From the NCBI GenBank assembly GCA_040387735.1, contig JAZKDE010000022.1:1-64000 (forward strand): a DNA stretch of 64,000 bases, written 5' to 3'. The stretch comes from Arcicella sp040387735 (lineage in GTDB: Bacteria > Bacteroidota > Bacteroidia > Cytophagales > Spirosomataceae). How positions within the stretch are numbered: the stretch's first letter is position 1; every line of letters starts with the position of its first letter. Positions 57,013-64,000 of this stretch are shown here, piece after piece. The notes beneath the pieces were generated by a model. The model saw only the letters and a program-made list of their open reading frames with translations. It was not told the DNA's origin and did not search any database. Position numbers and translations under genes: made by a program.

Positions 57013-57401
57013 GGACTTTAGCTATCCTAATTTCACCTTTGGGTATTGTCCTTATTGAATGGATAATTTATGATATTTTTTATCAACGAACAGAATCATG
57101 GTTCTTAATTATAGAAATCGTTGTTACTTATTTCATTGCATTACTTGCTCAGATAGTCGTAGAATTTATATTATTTATTATGGAATTTTGGATTGAGACT
57201 ACATTAAAAGTCTATATTCAATTAGCGTTCTCTATAAGTGGTTTATTGTCACTTATAACACTTTTTATATTTTTTTATGAGAATAATATCTTTAAAAGTA
57301 TCGAGATGGCATTAGATATTTTTTTATTTTTCTCAATTTATTCAATCGGAAATGCACTGACCTACAACTACTTGTATTTCACCAAAGTACATAAACAATA
57401 A
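57009..57401 (+). CDS. Small four-helix membrane protein (paralogue B)
   Basis: The 130-residue protein mirrors the 55004 product: LAILISPLGIV near the start, YFIALLAQIVVEFILFIMEFW in the middle and FFSIYSIGNALTYNYLYF at the end. The start overlaps the DUF4173 stop (ATGA), which implies coupled translation. Unknown function; duplicated on both sides of DUF4173. Confidence 0.8.
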   Translation: MRTLAILISPLGIVLIEWIIYDIFYQRTESWFLIIEIVVTYFIALLAQIVVEFILFIMEFWIETTLKVYIQLAFSISGLLSLITLFIFFYENNIFKSIEMALDIFLFFSIYSIGNALTYNYLYFTKVHKQ

Positions 57402-57403
57402 TT

Positions 57404-57423
57404 TACGGACAAGGCTGTCCGTA
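57404..57423. repeat. Short palindrome TACGGACA-AGGC-TGTCCGTA before the DUF1361 gene
   Basis: An 8-base-pair stem with a 4-base loop lies 8 bases before the ATG at 57432. It resembles the GGACAGG/CCTGTCC words of the 8-68 family but is a single hairpin. It may control initiation of the DUF1361 gene. Confidence 0.6.
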
Positions 57424-57431
57424 TTACTTAT

Positions 57432-58091
57432 ATGAAAATTTTAAACATCCCCATCAATCGTTTTAGATTGATTTTTACACTTGGCTTAATGTCGGCTTCT
57501 GCCATTGGGCTTTTTATACTCAAAGCCGTTTTGACCCACAATTTAGCGATGTGGTTTATCAATTGGAATTTATTTCTGGCTTGGATTCCTATTGTTATCG
57601 TTTCTTGGCTGGAAAATAAAGTCAAAATTAATGCTTTGCAAAAATGGGAAGTGCTGGTAGTAAGTCTACTTTGGCTGCTTTTCTTTCCAAACTCTCCTTA
57701 TATTATTACGGATTTGGTTCATCTACAATCACTTTCGGGCAATACCTATTGGCATTATCAAATCATGATTTTTACCTACGCTTTTGTAAGTTTGGCCTGT
57801 GGTTTGTTATCACTTTATTGGATTCAGAAAGTTTGGACGCAGGTTTTTTCTTTGAATTGGAGTAATTTCTTCTCACTTGGAGCAATTATGCTTTCGGGTT
57901 TTGGTATCTTTTTAGGAAGAGTGGAGCGCTTTAATTCTTGGGATTTCTTTGTCCATCCGTTTATCTTACTGAAATACATTTTACATTCCATCAAAAATCC
58001 TACGGCAATTTTAATGACCTTTGAATTTTCGCTTTTCATCGGTTTGGCGTATTGGATGTTTTATAGTTTAATTCATTTGAGGGAGGAGTAA
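57432..58091 (+). CDS. DUF1361 family membrane protein
   Basis: This 219-residue protein has about seven membrane segments and the DUF1361 pattern: NLFLAWIPIVIVSW, LWLLFFPNSPYIITDLVHL, SGFGIFLGRVERFNSWDF. Function is unknown. It is the last gene of the cluster that begins at 53969. Confidence 0.88.
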   Translation: MKILNIPINRFRLIFTLGLMSASAIGLFILKAVLTHNLAMWFINWNLFLAWIPIVIVSWLENKVKINALQKWEVLVVSLLWLLFFPNSPYIITDLVHLQSLSGNTYWHYQIMIFTYAFVSLACGLLSLYWIQKVWTQVFSLNWSNFFSLGAIMLSGFGIFLGRVERFNSWDFFVHPFILLKYILHSIKNPTAILMTFEFSLFIGLAYWMFYSLIHLREE

Positions 58092-58138
58092 TTGGCATTA
58101 CTTTTATATCAGTTTTAACACTTAAATAATTATATACA

Positions 58139-58837
58139 ATGAAAAAATTTATCGTAATTCTACTCGTAATTTTTGCCAATAATTTATCATTTAGTCAGAT
58201 ACAAAAAAGTTCTTGGCTTTTAGGAGGCAGTATTAATTTAAATAATAACAATTTTAAACTTAATTCTAATAACTTTTCTGAAAGTAATTCTTCTACTTCT
58301 TCTATTTTCAATGTTATTCCAGAAATCAATTATGTGATTAGTAATAAATTCATGATTGGAGGTGGCCTAAATTATTCTTCTTCAACTTCCAATTCGGAAA
58401 ATGTTTTGTCACCTCAATCTTCAGTTACTTTAACTTCCTATAACATTAAAAATGAAAGCATAAGTGGATTCTTGCAAGCAAAATATTACGTAAACGTCAG
58501 TAAAAATATTTGGTGGAATGTGATTTTAAAATCAGGTTTTGGGAAAATAACTTATACTTATAACGCAATTCCTAAATCATTAAATGCCACTACTACTACT
58601 TTATCAATTGGGCAGAATCCAGCGCTTGAACCAACCTATTTTTATTCAAATTTAAATTCTCAAATATTAATTATTCCATTCCAACGCTTTGGTTTTCAAT
58701 TAGATATTGGCGGATTGAGTTTTTTGAAATACAATTATGATAAAATTGTAAATGTTGATATTGTATCAAATAATATTTCTTTTAATGTTAATCCATCAAA
58801 CTGGTCATTGGGTATTTTTTATGTTTTGAGAAAATAA
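58139..58837 (+). CDS. Outer-membrane beta-barrel protein
   Basis: This 232-residue protein has a signal peptide (KKFIVILLVIFANNLSFSQ). Alternating hydrophobic strands with Ser/Asn-rich loops follow (GGSINLNNNNFKLNSNN, NKFMIGGGLNYSSSTSN), ending in an aromatic C-terminal strand (NWSLGIFYVLRK), typical of small outer-membrane barrels of about eight strands. Function unknown. It starts 47 bases after DUF1361, and its link to the cluster is not clear. Confidence 0.8.
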   Translation: MKKFIVILLVIFANNLSFSQIQKSSWLLGGSINLNNNNFKLNSNNFSESNSSTSSIFNVIPEINYVISNKFMIGGGLNYSSSTSNSENVLSPQSSVTLTSYNIKNESISGFLQAKYYVNVSKNIWWNVILKSGFGKITYTYNAIPKSLNATTTTLSIGQNPALEPTYFYSNLNSQILIIPFQRFGFQLDIGGLSFLKYNYDKIVNVDIVSNNISFNVNPSNWSLGIFYVLRK

Positions 58838-58843
58838 TAATTA

Positions 58844-58910
58844 TAACACAAAATTTCCAGTTCGTAAATTCGTGAAAAATTTTAAAGAACGAACGGGAAA
58901 GTTCGTGTTA
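58844..58910. repeat. REPIN-like inverted pair of TAACACGAACTTTCC-type words before dgkA
   Basis: A 24-base left arm (58844-58867, TAACACAAAATTTCC...) and inverted right arm (58887-58910, ending GGAAAGTTCGTGTTA) are separated by 19 bases. The right arm alone can fold (ACGAAC with GTTCGT). It ends 7 bases before the dgkA ATG. Confidence 0.75.
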
Positions 58911-58917
58911 CAGCCAG

Positions 58918-59289
58918 ATGCTCAACCCAAACAAATTTATCAAAAGCGTTCCGCACGCATTCAGAGGCATAATGTCCTTAATTAGAAACGATAATAATTT
59001 CCGAATTCATTTATTGGCGGTTATTGTAGTAATAATTTCGGGTTTTGGGATTGAATTTAGTGAAGGCGAATGGTTGGCAGTTATCTTGACAATGGGCGGT
59101 GTTTTGGCACTCGAAGCGGTCAATACGGCTATCGAAACCGTGGTAGATTTAGTTTCGCCAGAATTTCATCCTTTAGCAAAAAAAGCAAAAGACGTAGCTG
59201 CTGGTGCGGTTTTGATATTCGTTTTTGGAGCTTTAGCAGTTGCGAGCCTTATTTTATTGAATCATTTTGGGCAATTTTTAGGGTTTTGA
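58918..59289 (+). CDS. dgkA: Diacylglycerol/undecaprenol kinase (DgkA family)
   Basis: The 123-residue integral membrane kinase has three helices. The catalytic signature EAVNTAIETVVDLV is followed by HPLAKKAKDVAAGAVLI. It phosphorylates diacylglycerol or, as in Gram-positive relatives, undecaprenol for peptidoglycan carrier recycling; the substrate here is not proven. Length is standard. Its start lies 7 bases after a palindromic repeat. Confidence 0.9.
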   Translation: MLNPNKFIKSVPHAFRGIMSLIRNDNNFRIHLLAVIVVIISGFGIEFSEGEWLAVILTMGGVLALEAVNTAIETVVDLVSPEFHPLAKKAKDVAAGAVLIFVFGALAVASLILLNHFGQFLGF

Positions 59290-59467
59290 AACATTCAATC
59301 AAATAAATCTTTGAACAGGCAATAAAGTATAGTTCAAACATTTACCCCAACAAAACCCACATTATCATATCTATTCTCTAAAATCTATTCTCTATTATCT
59401 CTCATTTTTGTATCTTCGTAAAAAATCAAAGACATTTACAACATTTGTTGAATAGATATAAATTCTC

Positions 59468-60232
59468 ATGAAAGAATACGGAACCAATGTCCAGAAATTA
59501 GTGAACCACATTCTTACGGTTCAGGACAAAAATACAAGAACAAAATACGCTTATTTATTGGTAGAATTGATGCGTCAAGTCCATCCAAATATGCGTGATA
59601 GTCAGGATTACTCAAACAAATTGTGGGACGACCTTTATATTATGTCGAACTTCAAATTGGATGTAGAAAGTCCTTTTCCTCCACCCGCACCCGATGCCGT
59701 TGGGAAACTTCCCAAAACGGTTCCTTACAATACTCATCACTTAAGATACCGTTACTACGGTCGCAATGTTGAGTTGTTGATTTCAAGAGCAATTTCAGAA
59801 CAAGACGATAATGAAAAACGCATTTTAGTGGCTCATATCGCCCGTTTAATGAAAACTTTTTATCAAAACTGGAATCGTGAGGTAGTTGACGATGAGGTAA
59901 TTTGGGGACATATTCTTGAAATTTCAGAAGGAAAATTATCTCAAATAGTACAAGCAATTTCGGGAAATTCGTCGTTAGGAAATTTACGAAACAATAATAA
60001 TCGTACAAATTCTACCAACGAAAGACGACCTGACAGCAGAAACGATAACCGAAATAACACCGGTCGTCAGAGTTTTGGAGGTCGTAACGATAGTAATGGA
60101 GGAAGAAGCGACAACCGAAATAATAATGGAGGTAGAAATGACAACCGAAATAATGGCGGTGGAAGAAATGACAACAGCGGAGGGAGAAACGATAACAGAA
60201 ATAATAACAATAATAACCGCAATCGTAAGTAA
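59468..60232 (+). CDS. DUF4290 family protein with Arg/Asn/Gly-rich tail
   Basis: The 254-residue protein has a conserved N-terminal domain of about 165 residues (YGTNVQKLVNHILTVQDKNTRTKYAYLLVELM, HLRYRYYGRNVELLISRAI) and a low-complexity tail of about 80 residues made of R-N-D-N-R and G-G-R units. The tail may bind RNA. Function unknown, but the family usually precedes murA in Bacteroidota, as here (119 bases downstream). Confidence 0.88.
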   Translation: MKEYGTNVQKLVNHILTVQDKNTRTKYAYLLVELMRQVHPNMRDSQDYSNKLWDDLYIMSNFKLDVESPFPPPAPDAVGKLPKTVPYNTHHLRYRYYGRNVELLISRAISEQDDNEKRILVAHIARLMKTFYQNWNREVVDDEVIWGHILEISEGKLSQIVQAISGNSSLGNLRNNNNRTNSTNERRPDSRNDNRNNTGRQSFGGRNDSNGGRSDNRNNNGGRNDNRNNGGGRNDNSGGRNDNRNNNNNNRNRK

Positions 60233-60351
60233 ATTACAATAAATTCATTGAAAGTTTAGGCTAAAAATTAATTCAAGGAATTAGATACAATTATCTCGCA
60301 AATTATCTGATTCCTTAAAATACCTAATAACTAAAACTGATAAAGAACTAA

Positions 60352-61659
60352 ATGGCATCATTTAAAGTAACTGGCGGCCGCCAAATGAAAGGGGAAATTA
60401 TTCCTCAAGGAGCAAAAAACGAAGCACTTCAAATCTTGTGTGCAGTGGTTTTAACTAAAGAACCCGTAACTATTCACAACATTCCTAATATTCGTGACGT
60501 AAACCAATTAATTGACCTTTTGGGTGATATGGGCGTACGTTGTACAAGAATTGCAGAATCTTCCGTAAAATTTGATGCCTCAGAAGTAAATTTAGACTAC
60601 TTAAATTCAGAGACTTATAAGAAAAAAGCGGCTGGACTTCGTGGTTCTGTCATGTTATTAGGGCCAACTTTAGCACGTTTTAAAAAAGGTAGAATTCCTT
60701 CACCAGGCGGAGATAAAATCGGTCGTCGTCGTTTAGATACGCACTTTTTAGGCTTCATGAAATTAGGTGCAGAATTCAACTATTCACAAGAAGATGGTGG
60801 AATTTATGAAGTTGATGCCTCACATTTAAAAGGCACTTATATGCTTTTGGATGAGGCTTCTGTAACAGGAACAGCCAATATTGTGATGGCAGCCGTTTTA
60901 GCAGAAGGAACAACTACTATTTATAATGCCGCTTGTGAACCTTATTTGCAACAACTTTGTAAAATGTTGAACCGAATGGGTGCAAAAATCGCAGGAGTTG
61001 GTTCAAATTTATTGACCATTGAAGGTGTTTCTGAACTTTTCGGAACGGAACACACGATGCTTCCAGATATGATTGAAATTGGTTCATTCATCGGAATGGC
61101 AGCCATGACGCAATCTGAAATTACCATCAAAAATTGCTCTGTGAAGGATTTGGGAATTATTCCACAAACTTTCCAAAAATTAGGGATTAAATTAGAAATT
61201 AGAGGAGACGATATTTTTGTACCTGCTCAAGACCGTTACGAACTCGAAACTTTCATTGATGGTTCAATGCTTACCGTTTCTGACAGTCCTTGGCCTGGTT
61301 TCACACCTGATTTATTGAGCATCGTTTTGGTGACGGCTATTCAAGCAAAAGGGACGGTATTGATTCACCAAAAAATGTTTGAAAGTCGTTTATTCTTCGT
61401 AGATAAATTAATTGAAATGGGTGCTCAAATTATTCTTTGCGACCCTCACCGTGCTACTGTTGTTGGTTTAAATCGTGAACAACAATTAAGAGGGATCCGC
61501 ATGACATCGCCAGATATTCGTGCGGGAGTTTCGTTATTAATTGCAGCAATGGGTGCAAAAGGAACTTCAATCATCGAAAACATCGAACAAATTGACCGAG
61601 GTTATCAAAATATTGATACTCGTTTAAATGCAATTGGTGCTGAAATTGTGAGATTGTAA
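60352..61659 (+). CDS. murA: UDP-N-acetylglucosamine 1-carboxyvinyltransferase
   Basis: The 435-residue enzyme makes the first committed precursor of peptidoglycan from UDP-GlcNAc and phosphoenolpyruvate. The two-domain inside-out barrel has IPQGAKNEALQILCAV at the start and the loop RIPSPGGDKIGRRRLDTH. In this loop the usual catalytic Cys (C115 in E. coli) is Asp121, a change known to give fosfomycin resistance while keeping activity. It ends in a strong terminator. Confidence 0.96.
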   Translation: MASFKVTGGRQMKGEIIPQGAKNEALQILCAVVLTKEPVTIHNIPNIRDVNQLIDLLGDMGVRCTRIAESSVKFDASEVNLDYLNSETYKKKAAGLRGSVMLLGPTLARFKKGRIPSPGGDKIGRRRLDTHFLGFMKLGAEFNYSQEDGGIYEVDASHLKGTYMLLDEASVTGTANIVMAAVLAEGTTTIYNAACEPYLQQLCKMLNRMGAKIAGVGSNLLTIEGVSELFGTEHTMLPDMIEIGSFIGMAAMTQSEITIKNCSVKDLGIIPQTFQKLGIKLEIRGDDIFVPAQDRYELETFIDGSMLTVSDSPWPGFTPDLLSIVLVTAIQAKGTVLIHQKMFESRLFFVDKLIEMGAQIILCDPHRATVVGLNREQQLRGIRMTSPDIRAGVSLLIAAMGAKGTSIIENIEQIDRGYQNIDTRLNAIGAEIVRL

Positions 61660-61685
61660 TTCCAATATACGATATTTATTTAACG

Positions 61686-61723
61686 AAAAAACGGTCTGTC
61701 AAATACATTGGCAGACCGTTTTT
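61686..61723 (+). terminator. Terminator of murA
   Basis: AAAAAACGGTCTG pairs with CAGACCGTTTTT (plus inner wobble pairs) around an 11-13 base loop, with a T run, 27 bases past the stop. Confidence 0.9.
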
Positions 61724-61815
61724 GTTTGAAATATAAAATCAATGCAATTTCAGAAAACCTTAATGTAAAAATTGTGGTTAAAACCTTATAATGTTAACAA
61801 TAAAATTGACAAGCA

Positions 61816-62613
61816 ATGATTGAAAAACTCTTCTCTTTAAATTTCACGGAACCTTTAGTTTTCATTTCTCTGTGCTTTTTAATGTTCGTCATTGTTACGT
61901 CTCGATATTTCCTTTTAAGCGGATTTTTTCACGTCTATTTTTATATTTGGAAACAAAAAGAATGGAGAAATCGAAAAATTAATAAGAAGGCTTATCCCCA
62001 AAAACAATTTCAAACTGAAGTGTATTGGTCAACTATAACCGCAGCTATTTTTTCCGTAATTGGAGCGTTAGCTGCCATTGCTTGGCAAAAAGGTTATACC
62101 GCTATTTATCTGAATATCAAAGACTTTCCAATTTGGTGGTTTCCCGTCAGCATTCTACTTTCAATGTTTATTCACGAAACGTATTATTATTGGTTGCACC
62201 GATTAATGCACCACCCGAAGATTTACAAATACATTCATCAGGTGCATCATGATAGCAAAATTACCTCCGCTTGGACAGCCTTTTCATTCCACCCGATTGA
62301 AGGTTTGTTAGAAGCTCTGATCATGCCCGTTATTGTGATGATTGTACCTATGCACATATATGCTGTACTAACGCACCTAACGATTATGACACTTACGGCG
62401 GCAATTAATCATCTTGATATTGAAATTTATCCACGAAATATATTTGGAAACGTATTAGGTAAGCACGTAATTGGAGCAACGCACCACAGTCATCATCATA
62501 AATTTTACCGCTATAACTTTGGACTGTACTTTACTTTTTGGGACAAATGGGGCAAGACTGAAAGTCCCAATTTTGAGAGAGATTTTAGTTTAAGAGGAGA
62601 AACGGAAAAATGA
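61816..62613 (+). CDS. Sterol desaturase/fatty acid hydroxylase family protein
   Basis: The 265-residue membrane enzyme carries the eight-histidine di-iron motifs of the family: HETYYYWLHRLMHH, HQVHHDS and GATHHSHHHKFYR, in four or five membrane segments. It likely hydroxylates or desaturates a lipid (fatty acid, carotenoid or hopanoid). Substrate is unknown. Good match in length and motif spacing. Confidence 0.88.
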   Translation: MIEKLFSLNFTEPLVFISLCFLMFVIVTSRYFLLSGFFHVYFYIWKQKEWRNRKINKKAYPQKQFQTEVYWSTITAAIFSVIGALAAIAWQKGYTAIYLNIKDFPIWWFPVSILLSMFIHETYYYWLHRLMHHPKIYKYIHQVHHDSKITSAWTAFSFHPIEGLLEALIMPVIVMIVPMHIYAVLTHLTIMTLTAAINHLDIEIYPRNIFGNVLGKHVIGATHHSHHHKFYRYNFGLYFTFWDKWGKTESPNFERDFSLRGETEK

Positions 62614-62652
62614 AAAAAGGGAGAAACGGAGTATCACCCCATTTCTCCCTTT
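62614..62652. terminator. Bidirectional terminator between the hydroxylase and LolA-like genes
   Basis: AAAGGGAGAAA pairs with TTTCTCCCTTT around a 15-base loop. The A-rich left flank gives a good T run on the minus strand for the LolA-like gene; the plus-strand tail is weaker. Confidence 0.75.
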
Positions 62653-62672
62653 CTCCTTTAACACTTCCTCTT

Positions 62673-63305
62673 TTATCGTAAATCATTCACTTCAACTCCG
62701 GGATATTTACTTTTATCAAAAGCAAAGTATTTATCATCAATTGGGAGATTTGGCGTAAATTTATTGACTTTAAAAGTCTGACGTTTTCCGCTTTTGTCGG
62801 TAATTACCCAACTCTTTACTGACTTGTCTTTCTTATTCAATTTGATTTTAATTTTCGCTACTTGAGTCCCTTTTTTCTCGGGTGAAAGTTCAATGACTTC
62901 ATAAGATTCACCACCTTCATTTATTTCTTGAACAAAAACATAACGAAACCCTTTTTTATCAAAAGTATAAACTTTAGCTGGATTCAAATCACTTTCTGAA
63001 GGTTCATAATCAGAAATATTAACTTCGTTGGTTTCTTTAATATACGTTGAAACTTCTTTACCGTTGTTAAAAATTTCTTGTCCGCCTGTTTTTAAACGAT
63101 ATTTTGAGCCTTTTACTGTAATATTTCCTTGTAAAACCTGAGTTGAACCATCAACACCATAAGTAAAAGATGCTCCAAAAGACTTCATTGATTTGTACTT
63201 TTTCTGCATTGCATCAATAATAGCTCCTGCTTTAGAATCTTGAGAATATGCTCCAAATGAACTAATTGACAGACATAAAGTGAAGAAAAGAATATGATTT
63301 TTCAT
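62673..63305 (-). CDS. LolA-like outer-membrane lipoprotein carrier protein
   Basis: The 210-residue periplasmic protein has a signal peptide (residues 1-21) and a LolA-like half-barrel (AIIDAMQKKYKSMKSFGASFTYGV, GNITVKGSKYRLKTGGQEIFNNGKEVSTYI, IDDKYFAFDKSKYPGVEVNDLR). LolA carries lipoproteins from inner to outer membrane. Bacteroidota often have several LolA-like proteins, so the exact role is not certain. Confidence 0.88.
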   Translation of the reverse strand: MKNHILFFTLCLSISSFGAYSQDSKAGAIIDAMQKKYKSMKSFGASFTYGVDGSTQVLQGNITVKGSKYRLKTGGQEIFNNGKEVSTYIKETNEVNISDYEPSESDLNPAKVYTFDKKGFRYVFVQEINEGGESYEVIELSPEKKGTQVAKIKIKLNKKDKSVKSWVITDKSGKRQTFKVNKFTPNLPIDDKYFAFDKSKYPGVEVNDLR

Positions 63306-63408
63306 TTTTTATGGAATAAATAATTTGTACTTTTTTGATTAGACAAAGTTAGCAAGAAAAGGTTTGATTAATCGTTAATAAAACGTAAAAATAAACGAAA
63401 GGTTCAAA

Positions 63409-63425
63409 TTGGCACGAAACATGAA
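63409..63425 (+). promoter_or_regulatory. Partial sigma-54-like site upstream of the YfhO-family gene
   Basis: TTGGCACG-AAAC-ATGAA has a perfect -24 half and correct GG-N10-G spacing, but a poor -12 half. A standard -7 box (TATCTTTG, 63447-63454) lies just downstream, so it may not be used. Confidence 0.3.
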
Positions 63426-63446
63426 TATTAAGAATCAGTAAATATA

Positions 63447-63454
63447 TATCTTTG
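63447..63454 (+). promoter_or_regulatory. -7 promoter box upstream of the YfhO-family gene
   Basis: TATCTTTG matches TAnnTTTG exactly. No clear -33 TTTG is at the right distance. Confidence 0.4.
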
Positions 63455-63465
63455 TAAAATAGGTG

Positions 63466-63618
63466 TTAGGTTTAGGTATTAGATGTCAGTATTGGAGTAA
63501 AATAATTTACAACATTGATGCCTAAAATCTAAATTATTCAACACCACTTATTATTTCATTGGTTAAAGTTTTATTTTTAGTCAAGACTATTTCACTAAAA
63601 TATAATACCTAAACCTAA
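63466..63618. repeat. Inverted repeat TTAGGTTTAGGTATTA bracketing the leader of the YfhO-family gene
   Basis: A perfect 16-base arm (63466-63481) is inverted at 63603-63618, with an extra ACCTAAAA copy right after it. It ends 17 bases before the ATG at 63636. Similar TAGGTATTA words occur near 16852, 18140 and 60318. Confidence 0.6.
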
Positions 63619-63635
63619 AACCTAAAAAACTCCTT

Positions 63636-64000
63636 ATGCAATTTTCATTCAAGAAATTCCTACCTCATTTATACGCTGTAATTGCCTTTGTAGTATTGGC
63701 AGGAATTTATGCTTTGCCTGCTGTTCAAGGCAAGAAACTATCCCAACATGACATCATCATGTCGCAGGCTGGTTCGCACGAGGCAGCAGAGTTTACTAAA
63801 CAAACAGGCGAATACGCTTGGTGGACTAACTCGATGTTTGGTGGTATGCCTTCATTTATGATTCAAGGAGCGTATCCAAATAGCCTTGGTTCAATGATTG
63901 GCGGAAATTTCATGGGAGTTTTACCTACGCCCATAAACATGATTTTTCTGATGATGTTGGGAATGTATATTTTGCTTATTACGCTCGGAGCAAATACTTG
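63636..64000 (+). CDS. YfhO-family membrane protein, 5' part only
   Basis: The reading frame starts at ATG 63636 and runs off the window end after about 121 codons. It begins with a membrane segment (HLYAVIAFVVLAGIYALPAV). The family-typical soluble segment HDIIMSQAGSHEAAEFTKQTGEYAWWTNSMFGGMP follows, then more membrane segments. YfhO proteins are large polytopic proteins linked to lipoteichoic acid glycosylation in Bacillus and common in Bacteroidota. The full gene is usually over 800 residues. Confidence 0.85.
   Translation, partial: MQFSFKKFLPHLYAVIAFVVLAGIYALPAVQGKKLSQHDIIMSQAGSHEAAEFTKQTGEYAWWTNSMFGGMPSFMIQGAYPNSLGSMIGGNFMGVLPTPINMIFLMMLGMYILLITLGANT

Overview
The window looks like a chromosomal piece of a low-GC member of the Bacteroidota, most likely order Cytophagales (Spirosomaceae/Cytophagaceae-like; the genus is not assigned). 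The reasons are the gliding and type IX secretion genes (sprA, gldF), two proteins with type IX C-terminal sorting domains, families largely confined to the phylum (DUF4199, DUF4286, DUF4290, DUF3667, DUF4173), promoters of the TTTG-N19-TAnnTTTG type, and few Shine-Dalgarno sequences. Four runs of exactly ten N (21556, 21843, 35931, 42314) show a draft assembly. Three of them fall where reading frames break, so some broken genes are probably assembly artefacts. I found no tRNA, rRNA, CRISPR array, insertion sequence or prophage.

Layout. 1-5.5 kb: gatA, a MltD-like lytic transglycosylase with two LysM domains, an M42 aminopeptidase and an AraC-type regulator. 5.5-9.1 kb: DUF4260 and a nucleotide-sugar epimerase-like gene on the minus strand. 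Then comes a gene-free stretch with a sigma-54-like promoter (6992) followed by five tandem hairpin units (7201-7640), then a DUF3667 membrane protein and a 60-residue protein. 9.2-12.5 kb: ung, an SGNH hydrolase, a TlpA-like thioredoxin and DUF4286. 12.5-18.7 kb, minus strand: a WG-repeat protein, gldF, two DUF4199 proteins, a dihydroorotase-like protein and gcvH. 19-27.2 kb, minus strand: sprA and ruvA. 27.3-33.2 kb, minus strand: acyl-CoA carboxylase beta, a GlcD-like dehydrogenase, diadenylate cyclase cdaA, an M23 peptidase and a radical SAM/SPASM protein. 33.4-45.2 kb: a Tat-exported Gfo/Idh/MocA oxidoreductase, a broken type IX cargo protein, a DEAD-box helicase with a long leader, a class A beta-lactamase, a ThuA-like protein, a coiled-coil secreted protein and a collagen-like lipoprotein. 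45.3-53.8 kb: an MFS transporter, enoyl-CoA hydratase, a PAP2-like phosphatase, rpoN, asnS, an NTF2-like protein and a secreted nuclease/phosphatase with a sorting tail. 53.9-58.1 kb: a winged-helix regulator among five uncharacterised membrane-protein genes, with the same palindrome in front of two of the transcription units. 58.1-64 kb: a beta-barrel protein, dgkA, DUF4290, murA, a fatty acid hydroxylase, a LolA-like protein and the start of a YfhO-family gene.

How parts fit together. Cell-envelope work dominates: peptidoglycan synthesis and turnover (murA, MltD-like, M23, beta-lactamase), lipid-carrier and lipid metabolism (dgkA, PAP2-like, hydroxylase), outer-membrane traffic (LolA-like, sprA) and type IX cargo. 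rpoN lies in the same window as the sigma-54-like promoter that faces the hairpin array, so the array may be a sigma-54-driven RNA locus. That is inference.

The least explained structures are (1) the five-unit hairpin array, whose stems show compensatory changes; (2) the shared TACTTTG-N5-CAAAGTA palindromes in the 54-57 kb membrane-protein cluster; and (3) palindromic elements of several unrelated families lying 5 to 18 bases in front of six start codons.
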